Positions 6,419 to 14,979 of a stretch of DNA of 27,185 bases are shown here, one piece after another (the first letter of the stretch is position 1; each line of letters starts with the position of its first letter). The DNA comes from Deltaproteobacteria bacterium. GTDB lineage: Bacteria; UBA10199; SPLOWO2-01-44-7. The stretch is taken from the NCBI GenBank assembly GCA_030688705.1, contig JAUYJH010000053.1, forward strand, positions 1-27,185, read 5' to 3'. The notes beneath the pieces were generated by a model that was given only the letters and a program-made list of their open reading frames with translations, was not told the DNA's origin and made no database searches. Made by a program: the position numbers and the translations under genes.

Positions 6419-7834
6419 CTAAATGAACTCCAGCATGTTTCCCCTCCCCAAAATCCAGTTTGGGTCGAATTCTTTTTTAATGGCCTGCATCCTGCCGATT
6501 TCATTTTTTGTACACTGAATTGGAAGAAGATTCCGATGCAATTTGCCAAGACCATGTTCTCCGCAAACACCGCCCCCAAAAGTGACCGCTTTTCGACAGC
6601 ATTGGAGAAGCACCGCTTCGGCACGGCATTTTTCCTCACCGTTTTTGCAAAGATAATTGACATGAGGATGGCCCATCCCGACATGGGCGTAGGTCATATA
6701 AGGAAGCCCTAATTCTTTTCCGGTTTTTTGAACATACTGCATCATTTCTTTTAATTTTTTGATGGGAACCCACCAGTCACTCCCAATTTTCCCGCCGCCC
6801 CGATTCCAAAATTTGCGCCAATGCTCATTGAGGGAACTCGGTATGTGATGGCGCCACAAACGCATCTCTTCTTGCTGTTTGTCTGCAGTGGCAATCAGGG
6901 TCTCTTCGGCCAATTTTGGGAGCCACAAAGAGAGAACCCGTTCAAAATCGGCCTCGTCTTTATATTCTTGTTTGAAATAAATCAGGGTATGCGCTTCTTT
7001 GAGACCCTGCGGAAACGAGGGGTGGGTTTTCATATAGCTTAAAGCTTCATTATCGATAAGCTCCAAAGCCCTGGGGGACATTTTTCCCTCGGTGACGCAG
7101 GAGACGACAAAATCAATGGCACTGAAAAAATCGGGGAAAGGGGCCAGTCCTGAAAAAAAATGAAGCGGTTTCGGAATCAGATCGACCGTCACTTCATAAA
7201 TAAATCCCAAAGTTCCTTCACCGCCGATAAACCAATCGAGCGGGTTGTTGCTGGATGTAAAATATCCGGCACGGTTGAGTGCATCGGGGATGGGTTCCTC
7301 CGGTGTGCGGGAAAAAATTTTCTCCGATCCGTCGGCCAGCAGAACTTTTATCTCACGGATATATTTTCGCGTGGTGCCGTATTTCAGCGAATCTTTACCG
7401 GTGGCGTTGGTCGAAACGGTGGCGCCGAGGCGCGCATTGTCCTGCGATGTCGGAGAGGGGGGATAAAAAAATCCCTCTTCCGCCGCCTTTTTTTTAAGAT
7501 CGGAAATAATAATGCCCGGTTCCGCCGTGGCATAATGGCAGCCGTACAGCGTTCCGATGTCGTGAATTTTTTCGAGTTTTTCGGTCGAAACCAACAGCCC
7601 TTCTCCGGCCACCGATGCCCCGGTCATCGATGTCTGTGAGCCGCAAAATGTGACCGGGATTTTCTCGGCATTGCAGTATTGCAACACCTCTTTAATTTCC
7701 TGAACATCTCTGGCCCTCAAAACCGCATCGGGGGTTGCCTGCATCATGGTATCTTGGGAATAATGTTCAATCGAAGGGTCCCCCTTCAGCAGGAGCGGAG
7801 CTGAAACAGGCATGTTTTCAAATGGATAGCTCAT
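6419..7834 (-). CDS. FAD-linked oxidase, GlcD/D-lactate dehydrogenase type
   Basis: 471 residues. The N-terminal half is a PCMH-type FAD-binding domain (VTFCGSQTSMTGASV, GATVSTNATGKDSLKYGTTR, WFIGGEGTLGFIYEVTVDL). The C-terminal half is the FAD-oxidase cap ending in GGGVCGEHGLGKLHRN and the FDPNWILGRGNM terminus. Such enzymes oxidise D-2-hydroxyacids (glycolate, D-lactate, D-2-hydroxyglutarate); the substrate cannot be set from sequence. No Fe-S partner (GlcF) is next to it. The AGGGG ribosome-binding site before ATG 7834 sits inside the palindrome array at 7841-7911, which may control it. Confidence 0.88.
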   Translation of the reverse strand: MSYPFENMPVSAPLLLKGDPSIEHYSQDTMMQATPDAVLRARDVQEIKEVLQYCNAEKIPVTFCGSQTSMTGASVAGEGLLVSTEKLEKIHDIGTLYGCHYATAEPGIIISDLKKKAAEEGFFYPPSPTSQDNARLGATVSTNATGKDSLKYGTTRKYIREIKVLLADGSEKIFSRTPEEPIPDALNRAGYFTSSNNPLDWFIGGEGTLGFIYEVTVDLIPKPLHFFSGLAPFPDFFSAIDFVVSCVTEGKMSPRALELIDNEALSYMKTHPSFPQGLKEAHTLIYFKQEYKDEADFERVLSLWLPKLAEETLIATADKQQEEMRLWRHHIPSSLNEHWRKFWNRGGGKIGSDWWVPIKKLKEMMQYVQKTGKELGLPYMTYAHVGMGHPHVNYLCKNGEEKCRAEAVLLQCCRKAVTFGGGVCGEHGLGKLHRNLLPIQCTKNEIGRMQAIKKEFDPNWILGRGNMLEFI

Positions 7835-7840
7835 AAAAAT

Positions 7841-7911
7841 CCCCTACCTGGTAGCACTACATGGTAGCACTACCTGGTAGGGAAGGCGGGGCTCCCTACC
7901 AGGTAGGGGAA
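7841..7911. repeat. Phased array of four 11-bp palindromes CTACCWGGTAG
   Basis: Copies begin at 7845, 7858, 7871 and 7897, offsets of 0, 13, 26 and 52, all multiples of 13; the second copy carries one change (CTACATGGTAG). Each copy is itself a 5-1-5 palindrome. Longer arms also form: 7841-7855 with 7897-7911 (15 bp) and 7871-7884 with 7894-7907 (14 bp). The array lies between the divergent FAD oxidase and mnmA genes and contains the oxidase ribosome-binding site, so an operator or an RNA switch is possible. Confidence 0.8.
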
Positions 7912-7954
7912 AAGGCTTTATTTTTCAATGAAATTCATTTATTAGGCTCCCCCA

Positions 7955-9037
7955 ATGGAATCGTACAATCGCAAAAAAGTGGTCTTGGGGATGTCGGGCG
8001 GGGTCGATAGTTCCGTGGCGGCGGTCCTGTTGAAACAGCAGGGGTTTGAGGTGATCGGCGTTTCCATGGAATTGTACAGTTGCGACCGGCCGATGGGAAA
8101 AGGCTGTTGCACCCCCAAGGACCGGCTCGATGCCAAAAGAATCTGCGACCAGCTGGGGCTGGCGCACGACATCATCGATTTACGATCCGGCTTTAAAAAC
8201 CATGTCATCGATTATTTTGCCGCGGAATACGCAAAGGGCCGCACGCCGCTCCCTTGCGCCCCCTGCAACCGGGATGTCCGTTTTAAAGCGCTGCTCGATT
8301 ACGCGGACGCCGTTGGGGCCTATTGGATAGCGACCGGCCACTATGCGCGGGTTCAAAAAAACGAGGGTTACTTTTCTCTTTTGCGCGGGGTCGATTTTAA
8401 AAAAGACCAGTCTTATTTTTTATGGGGGCTTTCGCAAAAAGAACTCTCACGGCTGCAATTTCCGATCGGCCCGTTTCCAAAAGAGAGGGTGCGGGAGATG
8501 GCGCGTGAATTTGGCCTTGCGGTTTCTGATAAGCCCGATTCGCAGGAACTCTGTTTTGTGGGGGATGACGATCACACCCTTTTTTTGGAGGAACATTATC
8601 CTCAATACGTGAAAGGTCCTGGCGATTTTATTGATGAAGCCGGTGAAGTTGTAGGCCGTCACCGCGGCGTACACGCTTATACGGTGGGGCAAAGAAGGGG
8701 ATTGGGTGCGGGGTTTGGCGAGAGACGCTATGTTGTCAAACTGGATGCCGAAAAAAACCGCGTACTGTTGGGATCCAAAAATCAATTGAAGGCGAATGGG
8801 TTGGTGGCCAAAAATATCCATTGGATAGGTCCATGGTCCGTGGTCCATGGTCCACAGTCCATAGTTCGCATTCGCTCCACCCACAAAGGCGTTGCCGCCC
8901 ATTTCCAGATGGAAGGGGAGAGCCTTCAAATCACTTTTGAACATCCGCAAGAGTCGGTGACCCCGGGCCAGGCCGCGGTGTTTTACAACGGCGATGTTTG
9001 TCTCGGCGGCGGCTGGATTGAAAGGGGGCTTTCCTAA
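7955..9037 (+). CDS. mnmA: tRNA-specific 2-thiouridylase MnmA
   Basis: 360 residues. GMSGGVDSSVAA is the PP-loop that adenylates U34. The catalytic cysteines are present in PCAPCN (about 102-107) and ELCFVGDDD (about 200). The C-terminal barrel ends in TPGQAAVFY and LGGGWI. It makes s2U34 in tRNA-Lys, -Glu and -Gln using sulfur relayed from a cysteine desulfurase. Residues about 292-303 (GPWSVVHGPQSI) are translated from a family D palindrome inserted in frame in a loop of the C-terminal domain. rnc follows after a single base and era then overlaps it, so mnmA-rnc-era is probably one operon. Confidence 0.96.
   Translation: MESYNRKKVVLGMSGGVDSSVAAVLLKQQGFEVIGVSMELYSCDRPMGKGCCTPKDRLDAKRICDQLGLAHDIIDLRSGFKNHVIDYFAAEYAKGRTPLPCAPCNRDVRFKALLDYADAVGAYWIATGHYARVQKNEGYFSLLRGVDFKKDQSYFLWGLSQKELSRLQFPIGPFPKERVREMAREFGLAVSDKPDSQELCFVGDDDHTLFLEEHYPQYVKGPGDFIDEAGEVVGRHRGVHAYTVGQRRGLGAGFGERRYVVKLDAEKNRVLLGSKNQLKANGLVAKNIHWIGPWSVVHGPQSIVRIRSTHKGVAAHFQMEGESLQITFEHPQESVTPGQAAVFYNGDVCLGGGWIERGLS
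8826..8865. repeat. Family D palindrome inside mnmA
   Basis: Repeated GGTCCATGGTCC units (GGTCC, ATGGTCC, GTGGTCC, ACAGTCC) lie in frame within mnmA. The same sequence family occurs at 26070-26157 at the thiG/thiH junction. The reading frame is kept and no stop is made. Confidence 0.75.
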
Positions 9038-9038
9038 A

Positions 9039-9758
9039 ATGCATGTCACAACCGATGAAAAAAAGAGGTTAAAGATTCTGGAAAAAAAACTCGGCTATGT
9101 TTTTAAAGACAAAACATTGCTCAAACGGGCTTTAACCCACAAATCTTACACCAATGAACTGAAGATATCCCCGTTGGAACACAACGAACGGATCGAATTT
9201 CTGGGGGACGCCGTCATGGAGCTGGCGGTGAGCCATCTGTTGATGCATCAATATCGGAGCCATCCGGAAGGGGAGCTCTCCAAACTGCGGGCGGCCATTG
9301 TTAATGAGGGACAGCTGGCCGAGCTGGCCGGTTCCATTTCTCTGGGCGATTTTTTGTATCTGGGAAAAGGGGAAGATCAAACCGGCGGGCGCCAAAAACC
9401 CTCTCTTTTGTCGGATGCGTATGAGGCGGTTTTGGGGGCCATCTATCTCGACCGCGGGTTTTTAAAAGTTTTTGCGTTGGTGAAAAAACATTTTTCGGCG
9501 CTGGTGGAAAAGGTGGGCGCGGAGGGTTTTGCCAAGGATTACAAAACCCGTCTTCAAGAAACCGTTCAGGGGCGTTTTCATACGATTCCAAAATACAAAA
9601 TGGTCAAGGCCGAAGGCCCCGACCACAGCAAAATTTTCGAGATAAACCTTTATATACAAGAGACGCTGTATGGGGTAGGGCAGGGCAAAAGCAAAAAGAG
9701 CGCCGAGCAAGACGCCGCCAGCCAAGCGCTGGAGCGGTTATTACGGGAGAAACCATGA
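9039..9758 (+). CDS. rnc: Ribonuclease III
   Basis: 239 residues from ATG 9039, one base after the mnmA stop; a GGGGG stretch upstream can serve as ribosome-binding site. NERIEFLGDAVMEL is the RNase III signature with the catalytic Glu and Asp, and SDAYEAVLGAIYLD is the second acidic motif. A double-stranded-RNA-binding domain occupies about 160-235 (DYKTRLQETVQ, GQGKSKKSAEQDAASQAL). It cleaves double-stranded rRNA precursors and structured transcripts, and would be the enzyme meeting the many palindrome hairpins in this genome's mRNAs. ATGA overlap with era. Confidence 0.97.
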   Translation: MHVTTDEKKRLKILEKKLGYVFKDKTLLKRALTHKSYTNELKISPLEHNERIEFLGDAVMELAVSHLLMHQYRSHPEGELSKLRAAIVNEGQLAELAGSISLGDFLYLGKGEDQTGGRQKPSLLSDAYEAVLGAIYLDRGFLKVFALVKKHFSALVEKVGAEGFAKDYKTRLQETVQGRFHTIPKYKMVKAEGPDHSKIFEINLYIQETLYGVGQGKSKKSAEQDAASQALERLLREKP

Positions 9759-10645
9759 CGCACGACGCACATTTCAAATCAGGCTACATCGCCATTCTGG
9801 GACAGCCGAATGTCGGCAAATCGACACTGCTCAATAAAATCATCGGCGAACCGGTGGCCATTGTCACCGCAAAACCGCAGACGACCCGCAACCGGATCAT
9901 CGGCATTTTGAACCGCCCCCACATGCAGGCGGTTTTTATCGACACGCCCGGGTATCACTCGATCCCCAAGCTCATGAACAACTTCATGCTTTCTGAAATT
10001 GAAAGATCGATCGACGAAAGCGACATCTTCTGTTTTTTGATCGATTCTGACTCGGATTCCCCGGAACAAGACGATGAACTGATGGAGAGGCTGAAATCAA
10101 AAAAACCGATGGTGATTGTGAACAAGGCCGATCTGCTGACCCCGGAGGCGCGGCAAAAACTGGCGCTGGAACTGAAAGAGAGATGGGGTTTGAAAGAACT
10201 CTTTTTTATTTCGGCCAAAACTGGGGACGGGGTGGAGGAGCTGGTCCGCGAATTCGAGGCCCGGCTTAAAGAGGGCCCCCCCTTTTTCGAGGGGGACATT
10301 TATACCGAACTCCCCGTCCGTTTTCTGGCGGCCGAGGCGATCCGCGAACAGGCGATGGAACTGCTCCATCAAGAGGTCCCCTATGGCGTGGCCATCGAAA
10401 TTGTCAGCTTCGAGGAAAAACCCCAAATCACCGTGATCAAGGCCAATATCGTGGTCGACCGTGATTCGCACAAGAGCATGGTGATCGGCAAGGGGGGGCA
10501 GATGATCAAAAAAATCGGCACCCGCGCGCGCGAAAAAATAGAATTTATGATGGCCGATCAAAAAGTTTTTCTGGAGCTTTTCGTCAAAGTCGATCCGGGC
10601 TGGACCACCAGCCTGGAGAAGTTAAGGCAATATGGGTATGCGTAG
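9755..10645 (+). CDS. era: GTPase Era
   Basis: 296 residues, start overlapping the rnc stop (ATGA). G motifs in order: GQPNVGKST (G1), DTPGYH (G3), NKAD (G4) and SAKTGDG (G5). The C-terminal KH domain shows VIGKGGQMIKKIGTRAREKIE. Era binds the 3' end of 16S rRNA and assists 30S assembly; rnc-era coupling is widely conserved. Full length, with no palindrome insert. Confidence 0.97.
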   Translation: MTHDAHFKSGYIAILGQPNVGKSTLLNKIIGEPVAIVTAKPQTTRNRIIGILNRPHMQAVFIDTPGYHSIPKLMNNFMLSEIERSIDESDIFCFLIDSDSDSPEQDDELMERLKSKKPMVIVNKADLLTPEARQKLALELKERWGLKELFFISAKTGDGVEELVREFEARLKEGPPFFEGDIYTELPVRFLAAEAIREQAMELLHQEVPYGVAIEIVSFEEKPQITVIKANIVVDRDSHKSMVIGKGGQMIKKIGTRAREKIEFMMADQKVFLELFVKVDPGWTTSLEKLRQYGYA

Positions 10646-10662
10646 GGAACCTTTGAAAAAGT

Positions 10663-10762
10663 GATTCCCGTCCCCGATGTGTCATTCCCGCGCCAGCCAG
10701 AGGCTGATCCGCCTTTGGCGGAAAAGCGGGAATCTCGAGGGCAGGCTCCAGTGGGAATCCAG
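10663..10762. repeat. Dispersed palindromic element, family B (copy 3, with an internal insert)
   Basis: This stretch matches the inner part of 346-472 in inverse orientation (CCCCGATGTGTCATTCCCGC, GCGGGAATCTCGAGG, GGCTCCAG). It carries an extra segment of about 34 bases at the tip (GCCAGCCAGAGGC and a CCGCCTTTGGCGG hairpin). It separates the convergent era and pilin-like genes and could also act as a transcription end for both. Confidence 0.7.
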
Positions 10763-10809
10763 TGTTTTCAATATGGACCCCCGAGTCGCTTTTTCAGAGG
10801 TTCCGCAGA

Positions 10810-12318
10810 TTAGTCTTTGTCCTTCTTCTCTTTTTCTTCCTTTTCCTCCTTTATATTTTTTCTTGTCGTTTTAGTGGCACCGCCCGAAAGGTTTCCCTCT
10901 GTGATGATTTGATCGCCCGACTGGTTGTCGGTGCTGGTGTTTTGATACTTTCCCGATTTGTAATCGATGACATACTGATAGGTATAATCACGCCCGTTCT
11001 CATAGCGGTAGTTCATTGTGTTTTCATACGTATTATTCTTTTTGTCATAGCGGGTAGAACCGTCATAGCCATAGGCGTCTTTGAACCCGATTTTCCCCGA
11101 TGAGGAGTCGTGATCCACCTCGTATTGTTGGGCCCCCTTGATTTGGCTGGTTTGAATGTCATTTTTTAAATCGTATGCGTAGTTTGTTTCCGAGTATCCG
11201 GAGGAGCTGCCTTTTTGGTCAAAGGCATAACGATATTGCGACTCGGGGTGATTGTACCCGTACCGGTTTTCGCTGGTATAGCTGTAAGTGTGCTTGTTCG
11301 TCCCCTGAATATTGCCGTTTTCCAGCCTGACCCACGAACCTTCCGAAATCTGCGGTGAATCGCTTTTATAGTCGGAACGCTGGATGTAGCCTAGATTCTC
11401 TTTCAGGGAGCCCGCGGAGTAGGTTCCCAGAAGATCGTATTCATAATAAAACTTCCCCCCGTTTTCTTTGTAATCAAACTCTTTCTTGTAATATTTTGTG
11501 CTGTTGGTCGATTCTCCGGCTTGTCCCCCCTGAACCCATAGGCTGGAGTAGCTCTGTTCGTCGTCGTCATAGGAGGAGGCAAGGGTATAAAAACTCGGTT
11601 TGTTGATGTCGGCCACCAAAAGTGTTTCACCGTTGTCCAATGTGATGGAGGCGGAGTTGTCATCGTGGGTTCCGATCTGTACGCCGCCGCCGAGGTTTAA
11701 GGTGACACCCGCCCCCGAGGCATTGGGGATGTAGGCAAGCCCGCTCAAAGAATCGACAATGGCCCCCGAATCATAGAACTCAATTCCGTTAAAGCTGTAG
11801 GCCATTGTGCCATAAGGATTAGAGACGGTTTGCACGGCGGCACTGTCCGATTTGAAGGAGCCGTCATCGGGATTATAGACAAATTTTTCCCCAACGGGAT
11901 TGCGATAGGTGTAGGCATCTTCTTTGCTCCACCCCGTTGTAATCGGCGGCTGGAGTACGTTGAAAAAAAGGAGGTTGCTGGGAGAGGCCATCCCCACTTG
12001 CGCCGTATCCAGTACGGAAGGATTGATGACAGGGCGGCTGGTGGCGAGGGATTCCATCTGATAGAGCGTGATCCCTGTCTGAACGGAAGAGGTGACCTGA
12101 TCGGCCGTGGTAATCTGTGCCTGCCGATTCACATCAATGAAAACGGGAGTGGCGGCGGTGGCGAGAATGGCGGTGATGCCCACCGCGAGAAGCGTTTCAA
12201 TAAGGGTAAAGCCGCTTTTTGGATCAGGCCTCCCCCCACACGGGCGTCCCAAAAACTCCTCCCCCCTCCTGATGTGGGCCAGAGGAGACATCAACGTATC
12301 CTTTCTCTTGGCCCTCAT
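10810..12318 (-). CDS. Large Tyr-rich protein with type IV pilin-like N-terminus
   Basis: 502 residues. The class III leader ends at Gly36; the mature protein starts F-T-L-I-E with Glu at +5, then a hydrophobic helix (about 42-55), as expected for prepilin peptidase processing and assembly in a type IV pilus or type II secretion pseudopilus. The leader is long; ATG 12291, with AAAGGA upstream, would shorten it to 27. Beyond about residue 230 the protein is dominated by short Tyr/Ser/Asn/Gly/Asp stretches with regularly spaced tyrosines, resembling YD-repeat beta structure. The last 20 residues are almost only Lys/Glu/Asp. The function of the large C-terminal part is not known. Divergent from mutS, 60 bases apart. 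Confidence 0.8.
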   Translation of the reverse strand: MRAKRKDTLMSPLAHIRRGEEFLGRPCGGRPDPKSGFTLIETLLAVGITAILATAATPVFIDVNRQAQITTADQVTSSVQTGITLYQMESLATSRPVINPSVLDTAQVGMASPSNLLFFNVLQPPITTGWSKEDAYTYRNPVGEKFVYNPDDGSFKSDSAAVQTVSNPYGTMAYSFNGIEFYDSGAIVDSLSGLAYIPNASGAGVTLNLGGGVQIGTHDDNSASITLDNGETLLVADINKPSFYTLASSYDDDEQSYSSLWVQGGQAGESTNSTKYYKKEFDYKENGGKFYYEYDLLGTYSAGSLKENLGYIQRSDYKSDSPQISEGSWVRLENGNIQGTNKHTYSYTSENRYGYNHPESQYRYAFDQKGSSSGYSETNYAYDLKNDIQTSQIKGAQQYEVDHDSSSGKIGFKDAYGYDGSTRYDKKNNTYENTMNYRYENGRDYTYQYVIDYKSGKYQNTSTDNQSGDQIITEGNLSGGATKTTRKNIKEEKEEKEKKDKD

Positions 12319-12378
12319 TTTACGCCTCTTTTCTTTTATTTACACGCAAGGCCCTTTTCAGTAGGAAAACTTATTGAT

Positions 12379-14901
12379 ATGACACAGGAAAATAAGGCAA
12401 TAACCCCCATGTTAAAGCAATACTTGAGTATTAAGGGGGAATACCCAGACGCCATCCTTTTTTTCAGATTGGGCGATTTTTACGAGATGTTTTTTGAAGA
12501 TGCCCAAATCGCCTCCAAAATCCTCGATATCGCTTTAACGGCGCGCAACAAAGGCGAGGCCGAACCGGTCCCTTTGTGCGGCGTGCCGTACCACGCCTGT
12601 CAGCCCTACATTGCCAAACTCCTCGCGGCCGGAAAAAAGGTGGCGATCTGCGAACAGGTGGAAGACCCCAAACTGGCTAAAGGGATAGTCAAGCGCGAGG
12701 TGGTGCGTGTGGTCACGCCGGGGGTTGTTTTGGATGAGGCTGTTTTGGAGCGGACCGCGCCGAATTATGTCGCCTCTGTTGTGCGGGAGAATGAGAATTT
12801 TTATTTCGCGGCGCTCGATATTTCTACCGGAGAATTTTTAGCGAGTCAGGCACTCACTTTGAACGACTGTCTCAATGAATTGGCCAAGCTGAATCCAAAA
12901 GAAATTTTATGGGAAAAAGAAATAGATTTTTTCAAAACTAATTTCCCTGAAACGGTGTTCACGCTTGTTCCTCCCTCTCCCCTTGTGGGACCTGCCTGCC
13001 GGCAGGCAGGGAGGGGTGGGGGAGAGGGGTGTCAATCTAAAGCCGTCCAACTCCTAAAAAACTATATCGCCTTTACGCAAAAACAGGCGCCGACCCACAT
13101 CCGGGAAGTGCAACTCTATTCCGCCAAGGCGCATTTAATTTTGGACGAAGCGGCGCAAAAAAATCTGGAGCTGGTCAAAACGCAGGATCAAGAGACCAAA
13201 GGCTCTCTTCTGCATCTTCTGGACGCAACGCAGACTCCGATGGGAGGCCGCAAACTGCGGCAGTGGCTTCTCTATCCTTTAACGGATATCGCGGCCATCC
13301 GCGCGCGCCAAGAAGCTGTCCGAATATTGCTCGACGATTTTTTGCTTCAGCAAACCCTGCAAAAAACATTTGCCTCGATCAACGATCTGGAACGGATTGT
13401 CGCCCGCATCTCTTTGGGGTCCGCCAACGCGCGGGATCTGGCCGCGCTGGGCAATTCCCTTAAGGTGCTTCCGGCGCTGAAAGAGGCGCTTGAGAAAAAA
13501 AGGGGATTATTGGGCGATGTTGGGGCCCTTGAAGGTTTTGAACCGTTGGCTGAAAAAATCACCGAAACATTGGTTGAAGACCCTCCGTTTGCACTGAAAG
13601 AGGGGGGATTGATCCGGGCCGGTGTCAACGCGGCACTCGATGAACTGCGCCAGATCAGCGGGTCGGGAAAAAGTTTTATTGCGACACTCGAAGAAAAAGA
13701 GCGGCAAGCCACCGGCATTTCTTCACTCAAAATCCGTTTCAATCAGGTGTTTGGGTATTACATCGAAGTCACCCATACCCATCGCGAAAAAATTCCACCG
13801 CACTACATTCGCAAACAGACGCTGGTCAATGCCGAGCGGTTCATCACCCCGGAATTAAAAGAATATGAGGAAAAAGTTTTGGGGGCGGAAGAAAAAATCC
13901 AAAAGATGGAATATGCACTTTTTCTGGCCCTGCGCGACGAAGCAAAAACGTGGGGAGGAAAAATCCAACATGCGGCCGATCGGATTGCAATGCTGGATGC
14001 ACTGCTGTCTTTGGCGAGTGTTGCGCAAAAGTGCCGATGGGTTTGCCCGACATTGGTCGATGAAAATCGTTTGTCGATCCGCGAGGGCCGCCACCCGATT
14101 GTGGAGGCTTTTTCTAAAGACCGTTTTGTCCCTAACGATATCGAAATGGATGGCGAGAAAAACCGTTTTCTCATGATCACCGGCCCCAACATGGCCGGCA
14201 AATCGACCGTCATGCGGCAGACCGCGCTCATCGTGGTTTTGGCGCAGATCGGCTCTTTTGTGCCGGCGGCCTCCGCGCAAATCGGCATCGTCGACAAAAT
14301 TTTCACCCGTGTCGGGGCCAGCGACCGGCTCTCCAAGGGAGAATCGACTTTCATGGTGGAGATGATCGAAACCGCCAACATTTTGAAAGAGGCGACACCG
14401 AAGAGTCTGGTGATTGTGGATGAAGTGGGGCGGGGGACATCTACCTATGACGGTGTCGCCATTGCCTGGTCGGTGGCCGAATATCTGCATACGCATGTGA
14501 AGGCCAAGACCCTTTTTGCGACCCATTATCATGAACTGATCGAGCTGGCTTCTGCCTGTGAGGGGATGCAAAATTTCAACATCGCGGTCAAAGAATGGAA
14601 CGACAAAATTGTGTTCCTGCACAAATTGGTTCCGGGCGGTACTTCCAGAAGTTACGGGGTGGAGGTTGCCAAATTGGCGGGTCTTCCTGCCGAAGTGATC
14701 GTGAGGGCCAAAGAAATTCTGGCCGATTGGGAACATTTTGCCAAGCGAAGCCGCGCCGATCAGCTTTCTCTTTTTACACAAAATAAAACCGAAACACCGG
14801 CTCCCGATTGGATCAAAGAACTCAAGGCGACCGACATCAATCGCCTGACCCCCCTCCAAGCCCTAGAATTTTTGTCGTATCTGAAATCAAAATTGGATTA
14901 G
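12379..14901 (+). CDS. mutS: DNA mismatch repair protein MutS
   Basis: 840 residues from ATG 12379; the open frame continues upstream but there it is antisense to the pilin-like gene and has no MutS content. Domain I contains GDFYEMF, the mismatch-reading Phe-x-Glu. The core and lever are complete, and the ATPase has GPNMAGKST (Walker A), DEVGRGTST (Walker B) and ATHYHEL. Residues about 198-217 (PPSPLVGPACRQAGRGGGEG) come from a family C palindrome inserted in frame at the connector/core boundary. The ribosome-binding site is weak (AGGA about 13 bases upstream). Confidence 0.97.
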   Translation: MTQENKAITPMLKQYLSIKGEYPDAILFFRLGDFYEMFFEDAQIASKILDIALTARNKGEAEPVPLCGVPYHACQPYIAKLLAAGKKVAICEQVEDPKLAKGIVKREVVRVVTPGVVLDEAVLERTAPNYVASVVRENENFYFAALDISTGEFLASQALTLNDCLNELAKLNPKEILWEKEIDFFKTNFPETVFTLVPPSPLVGPACRQAGRGGGEGCQSKAVQLLKNYIAFTQKQAPTHIREVQLYSAKAHLILDEAAQKNLELVKTQDQETKGSLLHLLDATQTPMGGRKLRQWLLYPLTDIAAIRARQEAVRILLDDFLLQQTLQKTFASINDLERIVARISLGSANARDLAALGNSLKVLPALKEALEKKRGLLGDVGALEGFEPLAEKITETLVEDPPFALKEGGLIRAGVNAALDELRQISGSGKSFIATLEEKERQATGISSLKIRFNQVFGYYIEVTHTHREKIPPHYIRKQTLVNAERFITPELKEYEEKVLGAEEKIQKMEYALFLALRDEAKTWGGKIQHAADRIAMLDALLSLASVAQKCRWVCPTLVDENRLSIREGRHPIVEAFSKDRFVPNDIEMDGEKNRFLMITGPNMAGKSTVMRQTALIVVLAQIGSFVPAASAQIGIVDKIFTRVGASDRLSKGESTFMVEMIETANILKEATPKSLVIVDEVGRGTSTYDGVAIAWSVAEYLHTHVKAKTLFATHYHELIELASACEGMQNFNIAVKEWNDKIVFLHKLVPGGTSRSYGVEVAKLAGLPAEVIVRAKEILADWEHFAKRSRADQLSLFTQNKTETPAPDWIKELKATDINRLTPLQALEFLSYLKSKLD
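12971..13030. repeat. Family C palindrome inside mutS
   Basis: CCCTCTCCCCTTGTGGGA and GAGGGGTGGGGGAGAGGG are the arms shared with 15354-15408 and 19401-19437. A perfect 20-bp palindrome (centre TGCCGGCA) is inserted between them. The whole stretch keeps the mutS frame and adds about 20 residues. Confidence 0.8.
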
Positions 14902-14928
14902 CATCAAATCCGTCGCTTAGCGCACAGT

Positions 14929-14953
14929 ATTTTCCAGACGATGTCTGGAAAAT
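14929..14953. terminator. Perfect 11-bp hairpin after mutS
   Basis: ATTTTCCAGAC, loop GAT, GTCTGGAAAAT, 27 bases after the mutS stop. The position suits a terminator or mRNA-end stabiliser. The A/T at the base of the stem helps, but no long T run follows. Confidence 0.45.
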
Positions 14954-14979
14954 CTCATCAAATGGGCCTGTTGCCAAAG

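Noticed and set aside
7841..7911. CRISPR-like short repeat array
   Set aside because: Units are 11-bp palindromes 13 bp apart with no spacer-length unique sequence and no cas genes.
8994..9038. Earlier start of rnc inside mnmA
   Set aside because: The added residues are a frame shadow of the MnmA C-terminus; ATG 9039 fits RNase III length.
11830..12378. N-terminal extension of mutS by 183 codons
   Set aside because: The frame is antisense to the pilin-like gene; MutS homology starts at ATG 12379.
13855..14859. 334-codon frame antisense to mutS
   Set aside because: Codon shadow of the conserved MutS ATPase region; no domain and no ribosome-binding site.
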